Source: Nitrospirota bacterium
GTDB lineage: Bacteria > Nitrospirota > Nitrospiria > JACQBW01
NCBI GenBank assembly: GCA_016178585.1
Contig: JACOTA010000073.1
Span: 1 to 35,454, forward strand
Direction: 5' to 3'
Length of the DNA stretch: 35,454 nt
Part shown: piece after piece, positions 7,882 through 15,713 of the stretch
How the letters are laid out: each line of letters begins with the position of its first letter
How positions within the stretch are numbered: position 1 is the first letter of the stretch
Made by a program: the position numbers and the translations under genes
Notes under the pieces: model-generated
The model's input: only the letters and a program-made list of their open reading frames with translations
What the model was told of the DNA's origin: nothing
Databases searched by the model: none

Positions 7882-8916
7882 TTAAGTGGATTGGCTTTCC
7901 AGCAGTTCAGGACGCCGGATTTGATCAACTTTGCTTCCAAGGGATTTAATCAGAGGTTCCAGGCCGGTATGAGCCGCCGCGGAGAACGCAAAGAAATCGT
8001 ATTGATGGGTTTTACAAAACTTTTGTAGTTTTTTTAGCTTTTCACCAGACCCCTGAATATCAACTTTGGAGGCTCCCACAACGAATGGTTTCAAACTTAA
8101 ATCTTTGTGATAGAGGTCAAGCTCGTTTCGAATGGTCTTAAAGCTCTGAACCGGATCGTCATCGTTCATTTCAGAGATATCGATCAGATGGAGCAAAAGA
8201 GAGGTCCTTTCTACGTGCCGGAGAAATTGAAATCCGAGTCCCTTCCCTTCGTGAGCGCCTTCAATTAACCCGGGGATGTCCGCCACGACAAAGCTTTTAC
8301 GATTCCCCCACGAAACCACCCCTAATTGCGGGGTAAGGGTGGTGAAAGGGTAATCTGCGATTCTGGGATGGGCAGAAGAAACAGCGGAAATAAAAGTTGA
8401 TTTACCCGCATTCGGAAAGCCAACCAGGCCGACATCTGCCAGAAGCTTAAGCTCCAGCAAAAGCGTTTTTTCTTCACCCGGTTCTCCAGGTTCCGCGCGG
8501 GTGGGCGCCTGATGCGTCGGCGTTGCAAAATGGGCATTTCCCCGCCCCCCTCGCCCCCCTTTGGCGGCCAAAAAAGTTTCTCCCGGGACCACTAAATCGG
8601 CCAGTATTTCACCGGTATCAAAATCTTTTACCGTTGTTCCGACAGGAACCTGGATCATGACATCCGGAGAATTCTTGCCATACATTTTTTTCCCCTGACC
8701 ATGTTCCGCGTGTTTTATGAAATAGTTTTGCTGGTACCTCAGGTCGATTAAGGTATTTAGATGGGGAGAAGCCGCCAGGACAAGACTTCCCCCTTTCCCT
8801 CCATCTCCTCCATCCGGGCCTCCCCGCGGAACAAATTTTTCACGCCGGAAGCTGGTACAGCCGTTTCCTCCATCTCCCGCTTTTAAATAAATTTTAACTT
8901 GATCAATAAATTGCAT
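7882..8916 (-). CDS. obgE: Obg family GTPase
   Basis: Obg is an essential ribosome-associated GTPase acting in 50S assembly and in stress responses. The Gly-rich Obg fold fills the first ~155 residues (KAGDGGNGCTSFRREKFVP, GGPDGGDGGKGG, KGGRGGRGNAHFATP). The G domain follows, with P-loop GFPNAGKST (166-174), switch region YPFTTLTPQLGVV, DIPGLIEGAHEGKGLGFQFL and an SKVD-type G4 motif. At 344 residues there is no long C-terminal extension. It follows rplU and rpmA in order, separated from them by a GNAT gene that is not usually there. Confidence 0.96.
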   Translation of the reverse strand: MQFIDQVKIYLKAGDGGNGCTSFRREKFVPRGGPDGGDGGKGGSLVLAASPHLNTLIDLRYQQNYFIKHAEHGQGKKMYGKNSPDVMIQVPVGTTVKDFDTGEILADLVVPGETFLAAKGGRGGRGNAHFATPTHQAPTRAEPGEPGEEKTLLLELKLLADVGLVGFPNAGKSTFISAVSSAHPRIADYPFTTLTPQLGVVSWGNRKSFVVADIPGLIEGAHEGKGLGFQFLRHVERTSLLLHLIDISEMNDDDPVQSFKTIRNELDLYHKDLSLKPFVVGASKVDIQGSGEKLKKLQKFCKTHQYDFFAFSAAAHTGLEPLIKSLGSKVDQIRRPELLESQST

Positions 8917-9031
8917 ATGCGCCAGTTTATCATTAAAAGAAAGGTCTCTACAACCCTTCTTTGAAAACCCTGTTTTTGAAAACTCTGGTATTTAAACGTC
9001 GAACGGGGGCTTTTCGAAAGCGGAATTAATT

Positions 9032-9610
9032 TTAACCCTGAACCTCCGGGCTTGTCCGGGAGGAGGTTTTGCGGCATTTCAGGATTTGCCATTCAGGCCG
9101 GCTGATTCCGTAGACATGGAGCGTATACAACCGGCTTTCTTTAAACAACGGCTCTTCAACCGTTTTTATTTTTTTCATTCCCGATCTAATCAATACCTTC
9201 TCAGACGCAAAATTATCAGGCTGACACTTTCCTTCGATCCACTCCATTTTCCCCCGGTCAAACCAGGCGTCGATAAAAGCGGAACAAGCCTCGGTCATCA
9301 AGCCCTGATTGCGAAAAAGTTTATCAATCGAAAAACCGATTGTCCCGGTTTTTTCCTGAGGGTCCCATTTAAAAAATCCGATGATCCCTATTTTTTTATG
9401 GAGTTCCTTGAGCGTCACTTTATAGTTAGATGGCGGATTAGGGGAGGTATAAAATAAGAGCCGATGAACCGCTGTTTCCTGGAGTTGAGCCTCTGAACGC
9501 CAGGGGAAAAAAGGCGTTAAACAGGAGCTTAAAAGAGCTCTGGGGTCATCATCGTTAATTAATTCCAGATAAAGACGGGGGGTTTCTAGGCGAGAGATAA
9601 TCCGGGTCAT
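9032..9610 (-). CDS. GNAT N-acetyltransferase, RimJ/RimL-like
   Basis: A predicted acetyl-CoA-dependent acetyltransferase. The N-terminus SRLETPRLYLELI is typical of RimJ/RimL-like proteins. The segment KIGIIGFFKWDPQEKTGTIGFSIDKLFRNQGLMTEAC is the acetyl-CoA-binding beta strand and Q/RxxGxG/A-type loop (here RNQGLMTEA). EWIEGKCQPDNFASEKVLIRSGM is the usual C-terminal motif. I placed the start at the ATG at 9610 because the preceding 23 codons of open frame (from 9679) are basic and do not look like this family. The substrate cannot be told from sequence. It is inserted between rpmA and obgE. Confidence 0.8.
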   Translation of the reverse strand: MTRIISRLETPRLYLELINDDDPRALLSSCLTPFFPWRSEAQLQETAVHRLLFYTSPNPPSNYKVTLKELHKKIGIIGFFKWDPQEKTGTIGFSIDKLFRNQGLMTEACSAFIDAWFDRGKMEWIEGKCQPDNFASEKVLIRSGMKKIKTVEEPLFKESRLYTLHVYGISRPEWQILKCRKTSSRTSPEVQG

Positions 9611-9699
9611 GGTCCTGATCCGTCGATAAGGGCCCATCTGCCTCCGAGCTGGCTTTGGAAGCGTTTTAACAGCGGACATAAGATGTTTTTAATAACATT

Positions 9700-9745
9700 A
9701 GCTTCGCTGCGAAACCGCTCGCGAGCAAGCTTTGTCGCACCTGGG
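9700..9745. repeat. Self-complementary GC-rich element upstream of the GNAT gene
   Basis: The perfect 10-bp palindrome GCTCGCGAGC (9717-9726) lies inside an outer pair TGCGA (9708-9712) and TCGCA (9735-9739). A second weak hairpin (CCTGG...CCAGG, about 9741-9764) follows with a T-run on the plus strand, the wrong direction for the flanking minus-strand genes. This is probably an intergenic repeat like the one at 6620-6720. Confidence 0.4.
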
Positions 9746-9800
9746 CCCTTCTCAATGGCCAGGTTTTTCGGGGGCTTCACTCCCGTTAGACTAAGATTTT

Positions 9801-10070
9801 TTACGCTTGGGCAGAAGGGGCGGGGTAAACGCTCACAAACTTTCTTTTGTTTGATTTAGTTTCAAATTTGATCTGGCCATCAATCTTTGAAAAAAGAGTA
9901 TCATCCCTGCCGATCCCTACGTTGGATCCGGGATGAAAGGCGGTTCCTCTTTGACGAACAATAATTGAACCGGCCGTGACAAATTCTCCCCCAAAACGTT
10001 TTACACCCAACCGCTGGGAATTACTGTCGCGTCCATTTTTTGATGAGCCGACCCCTTTTTTATGTGCCAT
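9801..10070 (-). CDS. rpmA: 50S ribosomal protein L27
   Basis: L27 is a large-subunit protein whose N-terminus reaches the peptidyl-transferase centre. The 89-residue sequence [20 protein letters not shown] followed by [23 protein letters not shown] is unmistakable. It begins MAHKKG directly, so no N-terminal processing peptide (as in Firmicutes) is present. It is 87 bases downstream of rplU on the same strand, the near-universal arrangement. Confidence 0.98.
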   Translation of the reverse strand: MAHKKGVGSSKNGRDSNSQRLGVKRFGGEFVTAGSIIVRQRGTAFHPGSNVGIGRDDTLFSKIDGQIKFETKSNKRKFVSVYPAPSAQA

Positions 10071-10157
10071 TTGATTTCCTTTATTCTAACCGTCGATGGG
10101 GGATCATTTGCCCTGTTCATGTGGCTTGCGATCCACCTTCTGAACGGTCAGGGTTCA

Positions 10158-10475
10158 CTATACCGTAATGTCTTTAATCTTGACCCGGGTAAAAGACTGG
10201 CGGTGTCCTCTTGTCCTGCGATAGTTTTTCCGCCTTTTTTTCTTAAAGATCAGAATTTTCCGGGATCTATCCTGTAAAACAATTTCAGCGGTCACTTTGG
10301 CATTCCCGACCAGAGGATTTCCTACCTTTATCTCTTGATTATCCAAATGAAGAAGGGCGACCTGAGTCAATTCTACCGTATCCCCAAGGTTTCCTTCGAT
10401 TTTTTCCAGGTCCACCGTGGCGCCTGGCGTGACCTGATATTGCTTTCCGCCATTTTTAATAATTGCGTATGACAT
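10158..10475 (-). CDS. rplU: 50S ribosomal protein L21
   Basis: A large-subunit protein binding 23S rRNA. The sequence starts MSYAIIKNGGKQYQVTPGAT and ends with FKKKRRKNYRRTRGHRQSFT plus VKIKDI, the conserved basic C-terminus. The start at 10475 is set by the strong ribosome site GGAGGG five bases upstream and by family length (105 residues); an in-frame start 11 codons earlier would add a non-conserved leader. It heads the L21-L27 pair. Confidence 0.98.
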   Translation of the reverse strand: MSYAIIKNGGKQYQVTPGATVDLEKIEGNLGDTVELTQVALLHLDNQEIKVGNPLVGNAKVTAEIVLQDRSRKILIFKKKRRKNYRRTRGHRQSFTRVKIKDITV

Positions 10476-10536
10476 CTTTCCCTCCGCTAAAACGATAAAA
10501 TTTAGCATAAGTTGGTGCCATCCGTCAATTGTTTTT

Positions 10537-10887
10537 TTACCAGGTTTTTTTGAATTCTTCTGGATTAAATCCTACCGTCACCTTTTTTCCATCTGTTACA
10601 ATAGGTCTCTTAATCAAACGCCCTTCCTCGCTGAGCATTTTGATGACCTCGTTTTCAGAAAGGGTTTTAACCCGTTCCTTCATGTTTTTTTCACGGTATT
10701 GAACGCCGCTTCTATTTAAAAAGTCGGTATAAGGCCTGCCGCTCTTTTGGATTAAGGTTTTTAGGTCTGAAAAAGAGGGGGGAGAGGTGGTAATATCGAT
10801 TTCTTCCAGTTGATGTTTTTTCTGAGCAAGAAGTTTTCTGGCTTTAACACAACTCTGGCATTTTGCGTAATGATAAATTTTAAGCAT
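10537..10887 (-). CDS. ArsC/Spx/MgsR-family thioredoxin-fold protein
   Basis: This 116-residue protein has an N-terminal CxxC (MLKIYHYAKCQSCVKARKLL, C10 and C13), then the ArsC-fold body SGRPYTDFLNRSGVQYRE and LIKRPIVTDGKKVTVGFNPEEF. This is the arsenate reductase/Spx family. The RPIV-x-G-K-x-x-VGF motif is shared by glutaredoxin-dependent arsenate reductases and by Spx/MgsR-like proteins of unknown activity. There are no arsenic genes nearby, so I would not call it an arsenate reductase. It is a single gene on the minus strand upstream of rplU. Confidence 0.8.
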   Translation of the reverse strand: MLKIYHYAKCQSCVKARKLLAQKKHQLEEIDITTSPPSFSDLKTLIQKSGRPYTDFLNRSGVQYREKNMKERVKTLSENEVIKMLSEEGRLIKRPIVTDGKKVTVGFNPEEFKKTW

Positions 10888-11034
10888 CCTGGATACTCCC
10901 TTTTTTCGATTCGAGCGTTAACAGTTTTAGGTGCACAGGCGGTTAAGGTTTTCTTATCCTAAACCACTTTTTCAGGGTAAACAAGAGACTTTTTTATTTG
11001 TCGAAGGACTCGCATTATCGTCTTAAAAGTTCAA

Positions 11035-11099
11035 AAGCGCTCCTCCATTCTCTTTTTTAATCATTGAACCTGAGACCCTTTGGATGGAGGTAAGCGCTT
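11035..11099. repeat. Long imperfect inverted repeat upstream of the Spx-like gene
   Basis: AAGCGCTCCTCCAT (11035-11048) pairs with ATGGAGGTAAGCGCTT (11084-11099) with only a two-base bulge, leaving a 35-base loop. It lies in the 265-base gap between the acyl-CoA dehydrogenase gene and the Spx-like gene. It lacks a T-run and may be an mRNA structure or an old repeat. Confidence 0.45.
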
Positions 11100-11152
11100 C
11101 AGGCCGGTGTCCTCCGGCGGGGGAGGGAGAAGGCCCCTGTTGTTAAGGTTTT

Positions 11153-12322
11153 TCAGGAAAAAGCTGAGAGGCCGGTAATCTCTTCGCCGATGATCAGCGT
11201 ATGAATATCATGGGTTCCTTCGTAGGTATAGACCGCTTCGAGGTTGCAAAGGTGGCGGGCAATCTGATGTTCATACATGATCCCGTTGGCCCCCAGAATG
11301 TCCCGGGCGGTCCGGGCAATCTGAAGGGCATGGAAGACGTTATTTCTCTTCCCCATTGAAATTTGAAAATGGTTTAACTTTTTTTGCTCTTTCAGCCTCC
11401 CCATTTTTAGAGAAAAGAGCTGTATCTTGGTAATTTCAGTCAGCATATCGACCAGCTTCTGCTGTACCAGCTGATAACCGGCAATCGGCCGGGCGAATTG
11501 CACCCGGGTTTTTGCAAAATTCAGAGCGGTTTCGTAACAGGCCATTGAGGCGCCGATGGCTCCCCAGGCAATGCCATATCGGGCCTGGTTGAGACATCGC
11601 AACGCGGTTTTAAGGCCGATGGCGCCGGGGAGAGCATTCGCTTCCGGCACCCGGACATCTTCCAGAATCAGCTCTGCCGTATCCGACGCCCGAAGCGAGA
11701 ATTTTCCGGTAATTTTATTTTGATGGAATCCCGGCGTTCCTTTTTCAATCAGAAACCCGCGGATCACCTCCTGGTCGTCTCTGGCCCAGATCAGGGCCAG
11801 ATCGGCAATCGATCCGTTGGTAATCCACATTTTTGTCCCATTTAGGATAAACGTTGAATGGTCACGTCTGGCACGGGTCACCAGCCCCTCCGGGTTTGAC
11901 CCGAAATCGGGTTCTGTCAATCCAAAGCAGCCGATTGCTTTTCCCTGGGCCATTTTCGGGAGCCAGCGCTCTTTTTGCGTTTCGGATCCATATTCCGCGA
12001 TTGGCCACATCACCAGATTGGATTGAACCGAAACAAAACTTCTCAGCCCGCTGTCTCCCCGCTCCAACTCCTGGCTGATCAAACCCGAAGCGACGCTGTT
12101 TAACCCTGCGCCTCTATACCGGGGGTCAAGGGAGGCTCCCAGAAGGTTAAGACTCCCCATCTGAGAGATAAGGTGAAGAGGAAAAGTGCCGGCCTCAAAG
12201 TGGCGTGCCATCTCCGGGATGACCTCTTTTGAAACCCATGCCCGGATCTCGTTCCGGATCATTCGCTCTTCTTCGGTCAGTTCGTCATCAAGACTTAAGA
12301 AATCAACCCCTCGAAAAGTCAT
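11153..12322 (-). CDS. Acyl-CoA dehydrogenase, glutaryl-CoA dehydrogenase-like
   Basis: A 389-residue FAD enzyme of the acyl-CoA dehydrogenase family. FGLTEPDFGSNP, ILNGTKMWITNGSIADLALIWA and RARDILGANGIMYEHQIARH are the FAD and substrate-binding signatures. The C-terminal NLEAVYTYEGTHDIHTLIIG carries the Glu of YEGTHD, the catalytic base in glutaryl-CoA dehydrogenase. The LRSFVSVQSNLVM segment keeps the Arg that binds the glutaryl carboxylate in that enzyme. Glutaryl-CoA oxidation to crotonyl-CoA, in lysine or aromatic degradation, is therefore the best guess, but no electron-transfer flavoprotein or other pathway gene is adjacent. Confidence 0.85.
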   Translation of the reverse strand: MTFRGVDFLSLDDELTEEERMIRNEIRAWVSKEVIPEMARHFEAGTFPLHLISQMGSLNLLGASLDPRYRGAGLNSVASGLISQELERGDSGLRSFVSVQSNLVMWPIAEYGSETQKERWLPKMAQGKAIGCFGLTEPDFGSNPEGLVTRARRDHSTFILNGTKMWITNGSIADLALIWARDDQEVIRGFLIEKGTPGFHQNKITGKFSLRASDTAELILEDVRVPEANALPGAIGLKTALRCLNQARYGIAWGAIGASMACYETALNFAKTRVQFARPIAGYQLVQQKLVDMLTEITKIQLFSLKMGRLKEQKKLNHFQISMGKRNNVFHALQIARTARDILGANGIMYEHQIARHLCNLEAVYTYEGTHDIHTLIIGEEITGLSAFS

Positions 12323-12417
12323 GACCCCCCATTGAGGATTGTTTATTTATTGTAGAATATCGATTTTCAAAGCACGAAAGTCATTGTTTCAAGCGGCTAT
12401 TCAAAAACGTTTCCCTG

Positions 12418-12894
12418 CTATTTTTCCCATTCGGAAAGTTTCATGATGATTGCCCATTCCTCAGGCCTGACCGGTTGAACCGACAGGCGCATTCCCCGTT
12501 GGAGGAGTTTCATCTCTTGAAGACCGGGGATCGATCTCAGTTTTTTAAGGGTGATCATCTCTCTGCAGGCCCGGATCAATTGAATGTCGACCGTGAACCA
12601 GGACGGCTTGTTGGGGTTGAATTTCGGATCATAATGAACATCTGCGGGATCAAAAGCCGATTTGTCAGGGTATCCTTCACGTACAACAGCCGCCTCTCCG
12701 GCGATTCCAACCGGGTCAACGCTACTGTGATAAAAAAGGACTCCATCGCCAACCTTGATGTCATCCCGTAAGAAATTTCTGGCCTGATAGTTTCGCACAC
12801 CATCCCAGCAGGCGGTCTGATTTTCGGAGTTTCTTAGATCTTCAACGGAGAAAACACTCGGTTCCGATTTCAAAAGCCAGTACCGCTTCGGCAT
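12418..12894 (-). CDS. EVE domain protein
   Basis: About 158 residues forming one EVE domain, a PUA-like fold thought to bind modified bases in nucleic acids. Visible hallmarks are MPKRYWLLKSEPSVFSVEDL, WDGVRNYQARNFLRDDIKVG, VLFYHSSVDPVGIAG and KPSWFTVDIQLI, matching the THYN1/YqkB-like group. I use the ATG at 12894 because the family begins MxxWLxKSEP; a longer frame reaches 12936 with extra residues. Its upstream edge lies only about 40 bases from the island's attL repeat, so its original promoter may have been displaced by the insertion. Confidence 0.85.
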   Translation of the reverse strand: MPKRYWLLKSEPSVFSVEDLRNSENQTACWDGVRNYQARNFLRDDIKVGDGVLFYHSSVDPVGIAGEAAVVREGYPDKSAFDPADVHYDPKFNPNKPSWFTVDIQLIRACREMITLKKLRSIPGLQEMKLLQRGMRLSVQPVRPEEWAIIMKLSEWEK

Positions 12895-12934
12895 CTCGAC
12901 TCTCCCTGGTAAAACCTGTTTTTGAATGATAGAC

Positions 12935-12985
12935 AAAATTGATAGCGGCGGACGGGATCGAACCGCCGACCCAGTGATTATGATT
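12935..12985 (-). repeat. attL: 51-bp direct repeat, displaced 3' half of tRNA-Met
   Basis: These 51 bases are identical to 19580-19630. They contain the anticodon loop and everything 3' of it from the tRNA-Met gene, but no 5' half, so no tRNA is made from this copy. It marks the far end of the island whose other end restores the complete tRNA. Crossover in the anticodon-loop region is usual for tyrosine recombinases. Confidence 0.93.
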
Positions 12986-13007
12986 TTCTTTCAGGCCTTT
13001 TTTGCCC

Positions 13008-13135
13008 GTCTACATGACCTACGCTGAAATACGATTTACCTTGATTTTATTCTTCAATGTCTCTATCATCAATCACCGGGTCTACTCTCAAAAACGCTGA
13101 ATTTCTCCTTTTCCCGTCTACATGGCGTCTACATG
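13008..13135. promoter_or_regulatory. Candidate integrase arm sites, left end (direct copies)
   Basis: The nonamer GTCTACATG occurs at 13008-13016, 13116-13124 and 13127-13135. The last two are 11 bp apart and together make the 20-mer GTCTACATGGCGTCTACATG (13116-13135). A degenerate copy, GTCTACTCT, is at 13080-13088. The same 20-mer recurs inverted before int and, with one mismatch, at the island's other end. This fits arm-type binding sites for the integrase N-terminal domain. Confidence 0.65.
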
Positions 13136-13242
13136 GAACGACCCAGTGAGCTTTTAACGATTTTTTCCAGAAAAATAACGATTTTTCTTAAATTAAGAAA
13201 CGTAAAACATCAATTGCGTCCTTTATTCATAGGGTTATTTCT

Positions 13243-13262
13243 CATGTAGACGCCATGTAGAC
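13243..13262 (-). promoter_or_regulatory. Candidate arm site/operator, inverted copy before int
   Basis: Two CATGTAGAC units (13243-13251 and 13254-13262) are the exact reverse complement of the 20-mer at 13116-13135. They end 3 bases before the integrase ribosome site (GGAGG) and 12 bases before its ATG, so bound integrase could repress its own gene. Confidence 0.65.
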
Positions 13263-13274
13263 CGGAGGAAAATA

Positions 13275-14462
13275 ATGCCGAAACTGACAAAAACAATTAT
13301 AGATTCAACCGATCCCCCAGAGCAAGGTCAAATCTTCGTGAGAGACGATCTTTTCGCCGGTTTCGCCCTCCGCGTGACCTCAGGAGGGTTCAAATCCTTC
13401 GTCTGGGAGGGAAAGATCAAAGGCCAAACAAAGCGGGTTACCCTGGGGCAATATGGTGTTTTGACCCTGGATCAGGCCAGAGCCAGGGCCTTTGAGACCA
13501 AAGCCCGGATTTTAAAAGGAGAGGATCCTGCAAGAGAGAAAAAAGAAAAGCATGGGGAAATTACTTTCAAAGACCTTTCGGAAAAATATCTAGAACAACA
13601 TGCGAAGATTTTTAAAAAGACCTGGGAAAAGGATAAATCCAGAATTGATAATCATCTTGAAAACTGGAAGGGGAGAAGGCTTTCAACTTTCTCACGGGAC
13701 GAAATTACGAAGCTCCATCAAAGAATAGGGGCTGACAATGGTAAATACGAGGCCAATAGAATTATCGATCTAATCCGGAAGATTTTTAATTGTGCTCTCG
13801 ACTGGGGAATGATGCCGGAAGGGTTAATGAATCCGGCCGTCAGGATCAAGAAATTCCCCGAAGAGAAAAGGGACCGCTTTTTAACTCCCGATGAAGTGAA
13901 GAAATTCATGGGAGCTTTAGAATTAGAGCCGGATGAATATTGGAGGGCATACTTTGCTCTATCACTTCTTACCGGAGCAAGAAGAAGTGAGCTTCTTTCC
14001 GCAAGGTGGGAAGATATTGATTTTAGTACTGCCATTTTGAGGATCCCGATGACTAAAGCCGGCCGGCCGCATCAGGTTCCCATACCAAAGGCCGCTTTAA
14101 AGATTTTGGAAGAGCTTCCAAGTTTGAAAAAATCAGAATGGCTTTTCCCAGGTCCTGGGAAAACCGGCCACTTAACCGAACCTAAATCAGCTTGGCGCAG
14201 GATTATCAAAAAGGCCGAATTACAAAAGGTCAGGATCCACGATTTAAGGCGGACACTTGGAAGCTGGTTGGCCGCGGAAGGAGCGAGCTTAATCTTGATC
14301 GGAAAGACCCTGAATCACTCCAATGTTTCAACTTCCGCAATTTACGCCAGATTAAATCAAGATCCCGTCCGGAAAGCCTTAGAGGCCAATTCTTTAAAAA
14401 TGTTAGGGATCAAGCCTAAAAAAAAGGCCAAGAAGAAACGAAGTCAAAAAGTTGACCGGTAA
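13275..14462 (+). CDS. int: P4-type tyrosine integrase of the island
   Basis: A 395-residue site-specific recombinase. The N-terminus is an arm-DNA-binding DUF4102-like domain (GFALRVTSGGFKSFVWEGK, KRVTLGQYGVLTLDQARARA, residues about 1-90). It is followed by a SAM-like core-binding domain (about 95-190) and the catalytic domain. The active-site set is complete: R236 (LTGARRSEL), K261, H322 and R325 (IHDLRRTLG), H348 (LNHSN) and Tyr357 (AIYARL). The C-terminus is very Lys-rich. A GGAGG ribosome site is 8 bases before the ATG. Its position beside the att repeat and the arm-site repeats says it moves this island into tRNA-Met. It appears functional. Confidence 0.95.
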   Translation: MPKLTKTIIDSTDPPEQGQIFVRDDLFAGFALRVTSGGFKSFVWEGKIKGQTKRVTLGQYGVLTLDQARARAFETKARILKGEDPAREKKEKHGEITFKDLSEKYLEQHAKIFKKTWEKDKSRIDNHLENWKGRRLSTFSRDEITKLHQRIGADNGKYEANRIIDLIRKIFNCALDWGMMPEGLMNPAVRIKKFPEEKRDRFLTPDEVKKFMGALELEPDEYWRAYFALSLLTGARRSELLSARWEDIDFSTAILRIPMTKAGRPHQVPIPKAALKILEELPSLKKSEWLFPGPGKTGHLTEPKSAWRRIIKKAELQKVRIHDLRRTLGSWLAAEGASLILIGKTLNHSNVSTSAIYARLNQDPVRKALEANSLKMLGIKPKKKAKKKRSQKVDR

Positions 14463-14483
14463 AATCGGTTAACATCTATTAAT

Positions 14484-14546
14484 TTCCAATCCCTCAGCCG
14501 TCTTTTTTTGTTTTAAAAGGTCGGTTCCGGTCGAAATGGCAGAAGT
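14484..14546 (+). repeat. Dispersed repeat, copy A part 1
   Basis: About 60 bases that recur at 15551-15610 with few changes: TTTCCAATCC, CAGCCG, TTTTAAAAGGTCGG and TCCGGTCGAAATGGCA are shared. In the second copy this block runs directly into another block (15611-15671) whose relative here lies about 730 bases away, after vapC (15275-15336). Confidence 0.7.
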
Positions 14547-14664
14547 CGAAAGCGGAGCATATCCGATCCTGACAACAGTAGTGGGCTGAAATAACCTTTA
14601 CTAAAAGTTTTGTGAATTTATTTCTAATTATGGTAAACTTTAAGATATCAAAAGGAGGTATGTT

Positions 14665-14886
14665 GTGGCGAACTCATCAATCAAAGAAGACCTGATCGCT
14701 CAGATTGACGGCTTACCTTTGGAACTCCAGCGTCGTCTCCTGAACTTCGCAAAATCCTTGACTCTTAAAGGGGTCGCTGGCGAGAGCCTTCTCCGGTTTG
14801 AAGGCGCCATTACCGTTGAAGATCTCCGACAGATGTCTAAGGCAATTGAAGAAGATTGTGAAAGAGTAGATGTAAGTGAGTGGTAG
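14665..14886 (+). CDS. vapB: VapB-like antitoxin (DUF2281-type)
   Basis: A 73-residue protein whose N-terminal half (LIAQIDGLPLELQRRLLNFA) matches the short helical DUF2281-type segment found in antitoxins paired with PIN toxins. The acidic C-terminus (EDLRQMSKAIEEDCERVDVSEW) would wrap the toxin. The GTG start at 14665 follows AAAGGAGG; an ATG at 14660 is out of frame. Its last 11 bases overlap the vapC start, so the two are translationally coupled. Such pairs usually repress their own promoter, but I saw no clear operator. Confidence 0.75.
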   Translation: MANSSIKEDLIAQIDGLPLELQRRLLNFAKSLTLKGVAGESLLRFEGAITVEDLRQMSKAIEEDCERVDVSEW

Positions 14887-15265
14887 ATATCTCCTCGATA
14901 CAAATATAATCATCGCTCTCTTTTCTGAAGACCCCAAAATTCACAAGCACATTACAAATCCCTTGGAAATTTTTATCCCGGCTATTGCTATTGGGGAGTT
15001 GTATTTTGGAGCATATAAGTCTGGGAGAATGAAAGAGAATCATGCCCGTATAGATGAATTTGCCCGAAGCTCTACAGTGCTTTCATGTGATACTGAAACA
15101 GCAAAAAGATATGGGGATATAAAAAATCGCTTGAAAGAAAAGGGCCGGCCGATCCCTGAAAACGACTTGTGGATTGCAGCCATTGCCCAGCAATATGACC
15201 TTACATTGGTTTCACGGGACACTCACTTCGATAACGTGGAGGAGTTACAGGTTGAAGTATGGTAG
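14876..15265 (+). CDS. vapC: VapC toxin, PIN-domain ribonuclease
   Basis: A 129-residue PIN domain, a Mg-dependent endoribonuclease that in known VapC toxins cuts tRNA or rRNA. The acidic active-site set is present: D8 (YLLDTNIIIALF), E41 (AIAIGELYFGA), D97 (ENDLWIAAIA) and D115 (LVSRDTHFDNV). The GTG start at 14876 overlaps vapB by 11 bases. The toxin is intact, so the pair may stabilise the island. It sits inside a repeat that appears to have been split by its arrival. Confidence 0.92.
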   Translation: MSGRYLLDTNIIIALFSEDPKIHKHITNPLEIFIPAIAIGELYFGAYKSGRMKENHARIDEFARSSTVLSCDTETAKRYGDIKNRLKEKGRPIPENDLWIAAIAQQYDLTLVSRDTHFDNVEELQVEVW

Positions 15266-15274
15266 CAAAAACTC

Positions 15275-15336
15275 TGTTTCCCCATTCCCACTTCCGGGAT
15301 TCAGTTCCCCTCTGATGTCGTTTCACCCTTCCTGGC
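15275..15336 (+). repeat. Dispersed repeat, copy A part 2
   Basis: This block (CCATTCCCAC, TTCCGGGATT, CTGATGTCG, TTCACCCTTCCT) matches the second half of the repeat at 15611-15671. The first half of the same composite repeat is at 14484-14546, on the other side of vapBC. The pair therefore looks like one repeat copy interrupted by a segment of about 730 bases carrying vapBC. Confidence 0.55.
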
Positions 15337-15337
15337 A

Positions 15338-15533
15338 AGAAGCCGCCTGACTTCCCCGTAACTTCCACGGTAACTTCCCCGGTTGTTCCAACCGAAACAC
15401 GGAAGGTCACGACTGCCGCGCCGGTAATTTCCTCAAACTCTGGAGGGCTGATGCCTGCCTCACGGCACATGGCGATCACCTTGTTTGTTCCGTGCCCCCA
15501 TTTTTCGATCAGGCCGGTGCGATGGACTATATT
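15338..15533 (-). pseudogene. C-terminal remnant of an AlbA_2/HATPase_c_4-type (RecG-like) regulator
   Basis: The minus-strand frame encodes VHRTGLIEKWGHGTNKVIAMC, REAGISPPEFEEITGAAVVT and FRVSVGTTGEVTVEVTGK. This matches the C-terminal ATPase-like part of the putative RecG-like transcriptional regulators common in mobile DNA, which have xGLIExWGxGTxKI and PPEFEE motifs followed by a winged-helix tail. The N-terminal few hundred residues and most of the winged helix are missing, and both ends run into repeat sequence. It is a relic with no start of its own. Confidence 0.7.
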
Positions 15534-15550
15534 AGATAATTTCTGAGATT

Positions 15551-15671
15551 TTTCCAATCCTCCAGCCGCCTTTTATTTTAAAAGGTCGGCTCCGGTCGAA
15601 ATGGCAAAAGCTTCGCTTTTCCATTACCACCTTCGGGATTGTGTTTCCCTCTGCTGTCGCTTCACCCTTCC
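15551..15671. repeat. Dispersed composite repeat, copy B
   Basis: This uninterrupted copy contains both blocks seen separately at 14484-14546 and 15275-15336. Its translation in one frame (CHFDRSRPFKIKGG) is typical of intergenic repeats that look open by chance. I therefore treat the overlapping minus-strand frame (15532-15807) as noncoding. Confidence 0.65.
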
Positions 15672-15713
15672 TTTGGAAAGGGAAACACTGCACCCTGTTC
15701 GGATTGATTAGAT

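Noticed and set aside
9611-9679. N-terminal extension of the GNAT protein
   Set aside because: Basic, non-conserved residues precede the family start SRLETPRL; the ATG at 9610 is a better start.
9741-9770. Terminator between rpmA and the GNAT gene
   Set aside because: The T-run follows the hairpin only on the plus strand, while both neighbours are on the minus strand.
10537-10887. Arsenate reductase of an ars operon
   Set aside because: Family is shared with Spx-like proteins and no arsR, arsB or acr3 is nearby.
12938-12985. Second tRNA-Met gene
   Set aside because: Only the part 3' of the anticodon stem is present; it is an att repeat.
13000-13265. CRISPR-like short repeats
   Set aside because: Nonamers are unequally spaced, partly inverted and tied to the att ends; they fit integrase arm sites. 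No CRISPR array is seen anywhere in the window.
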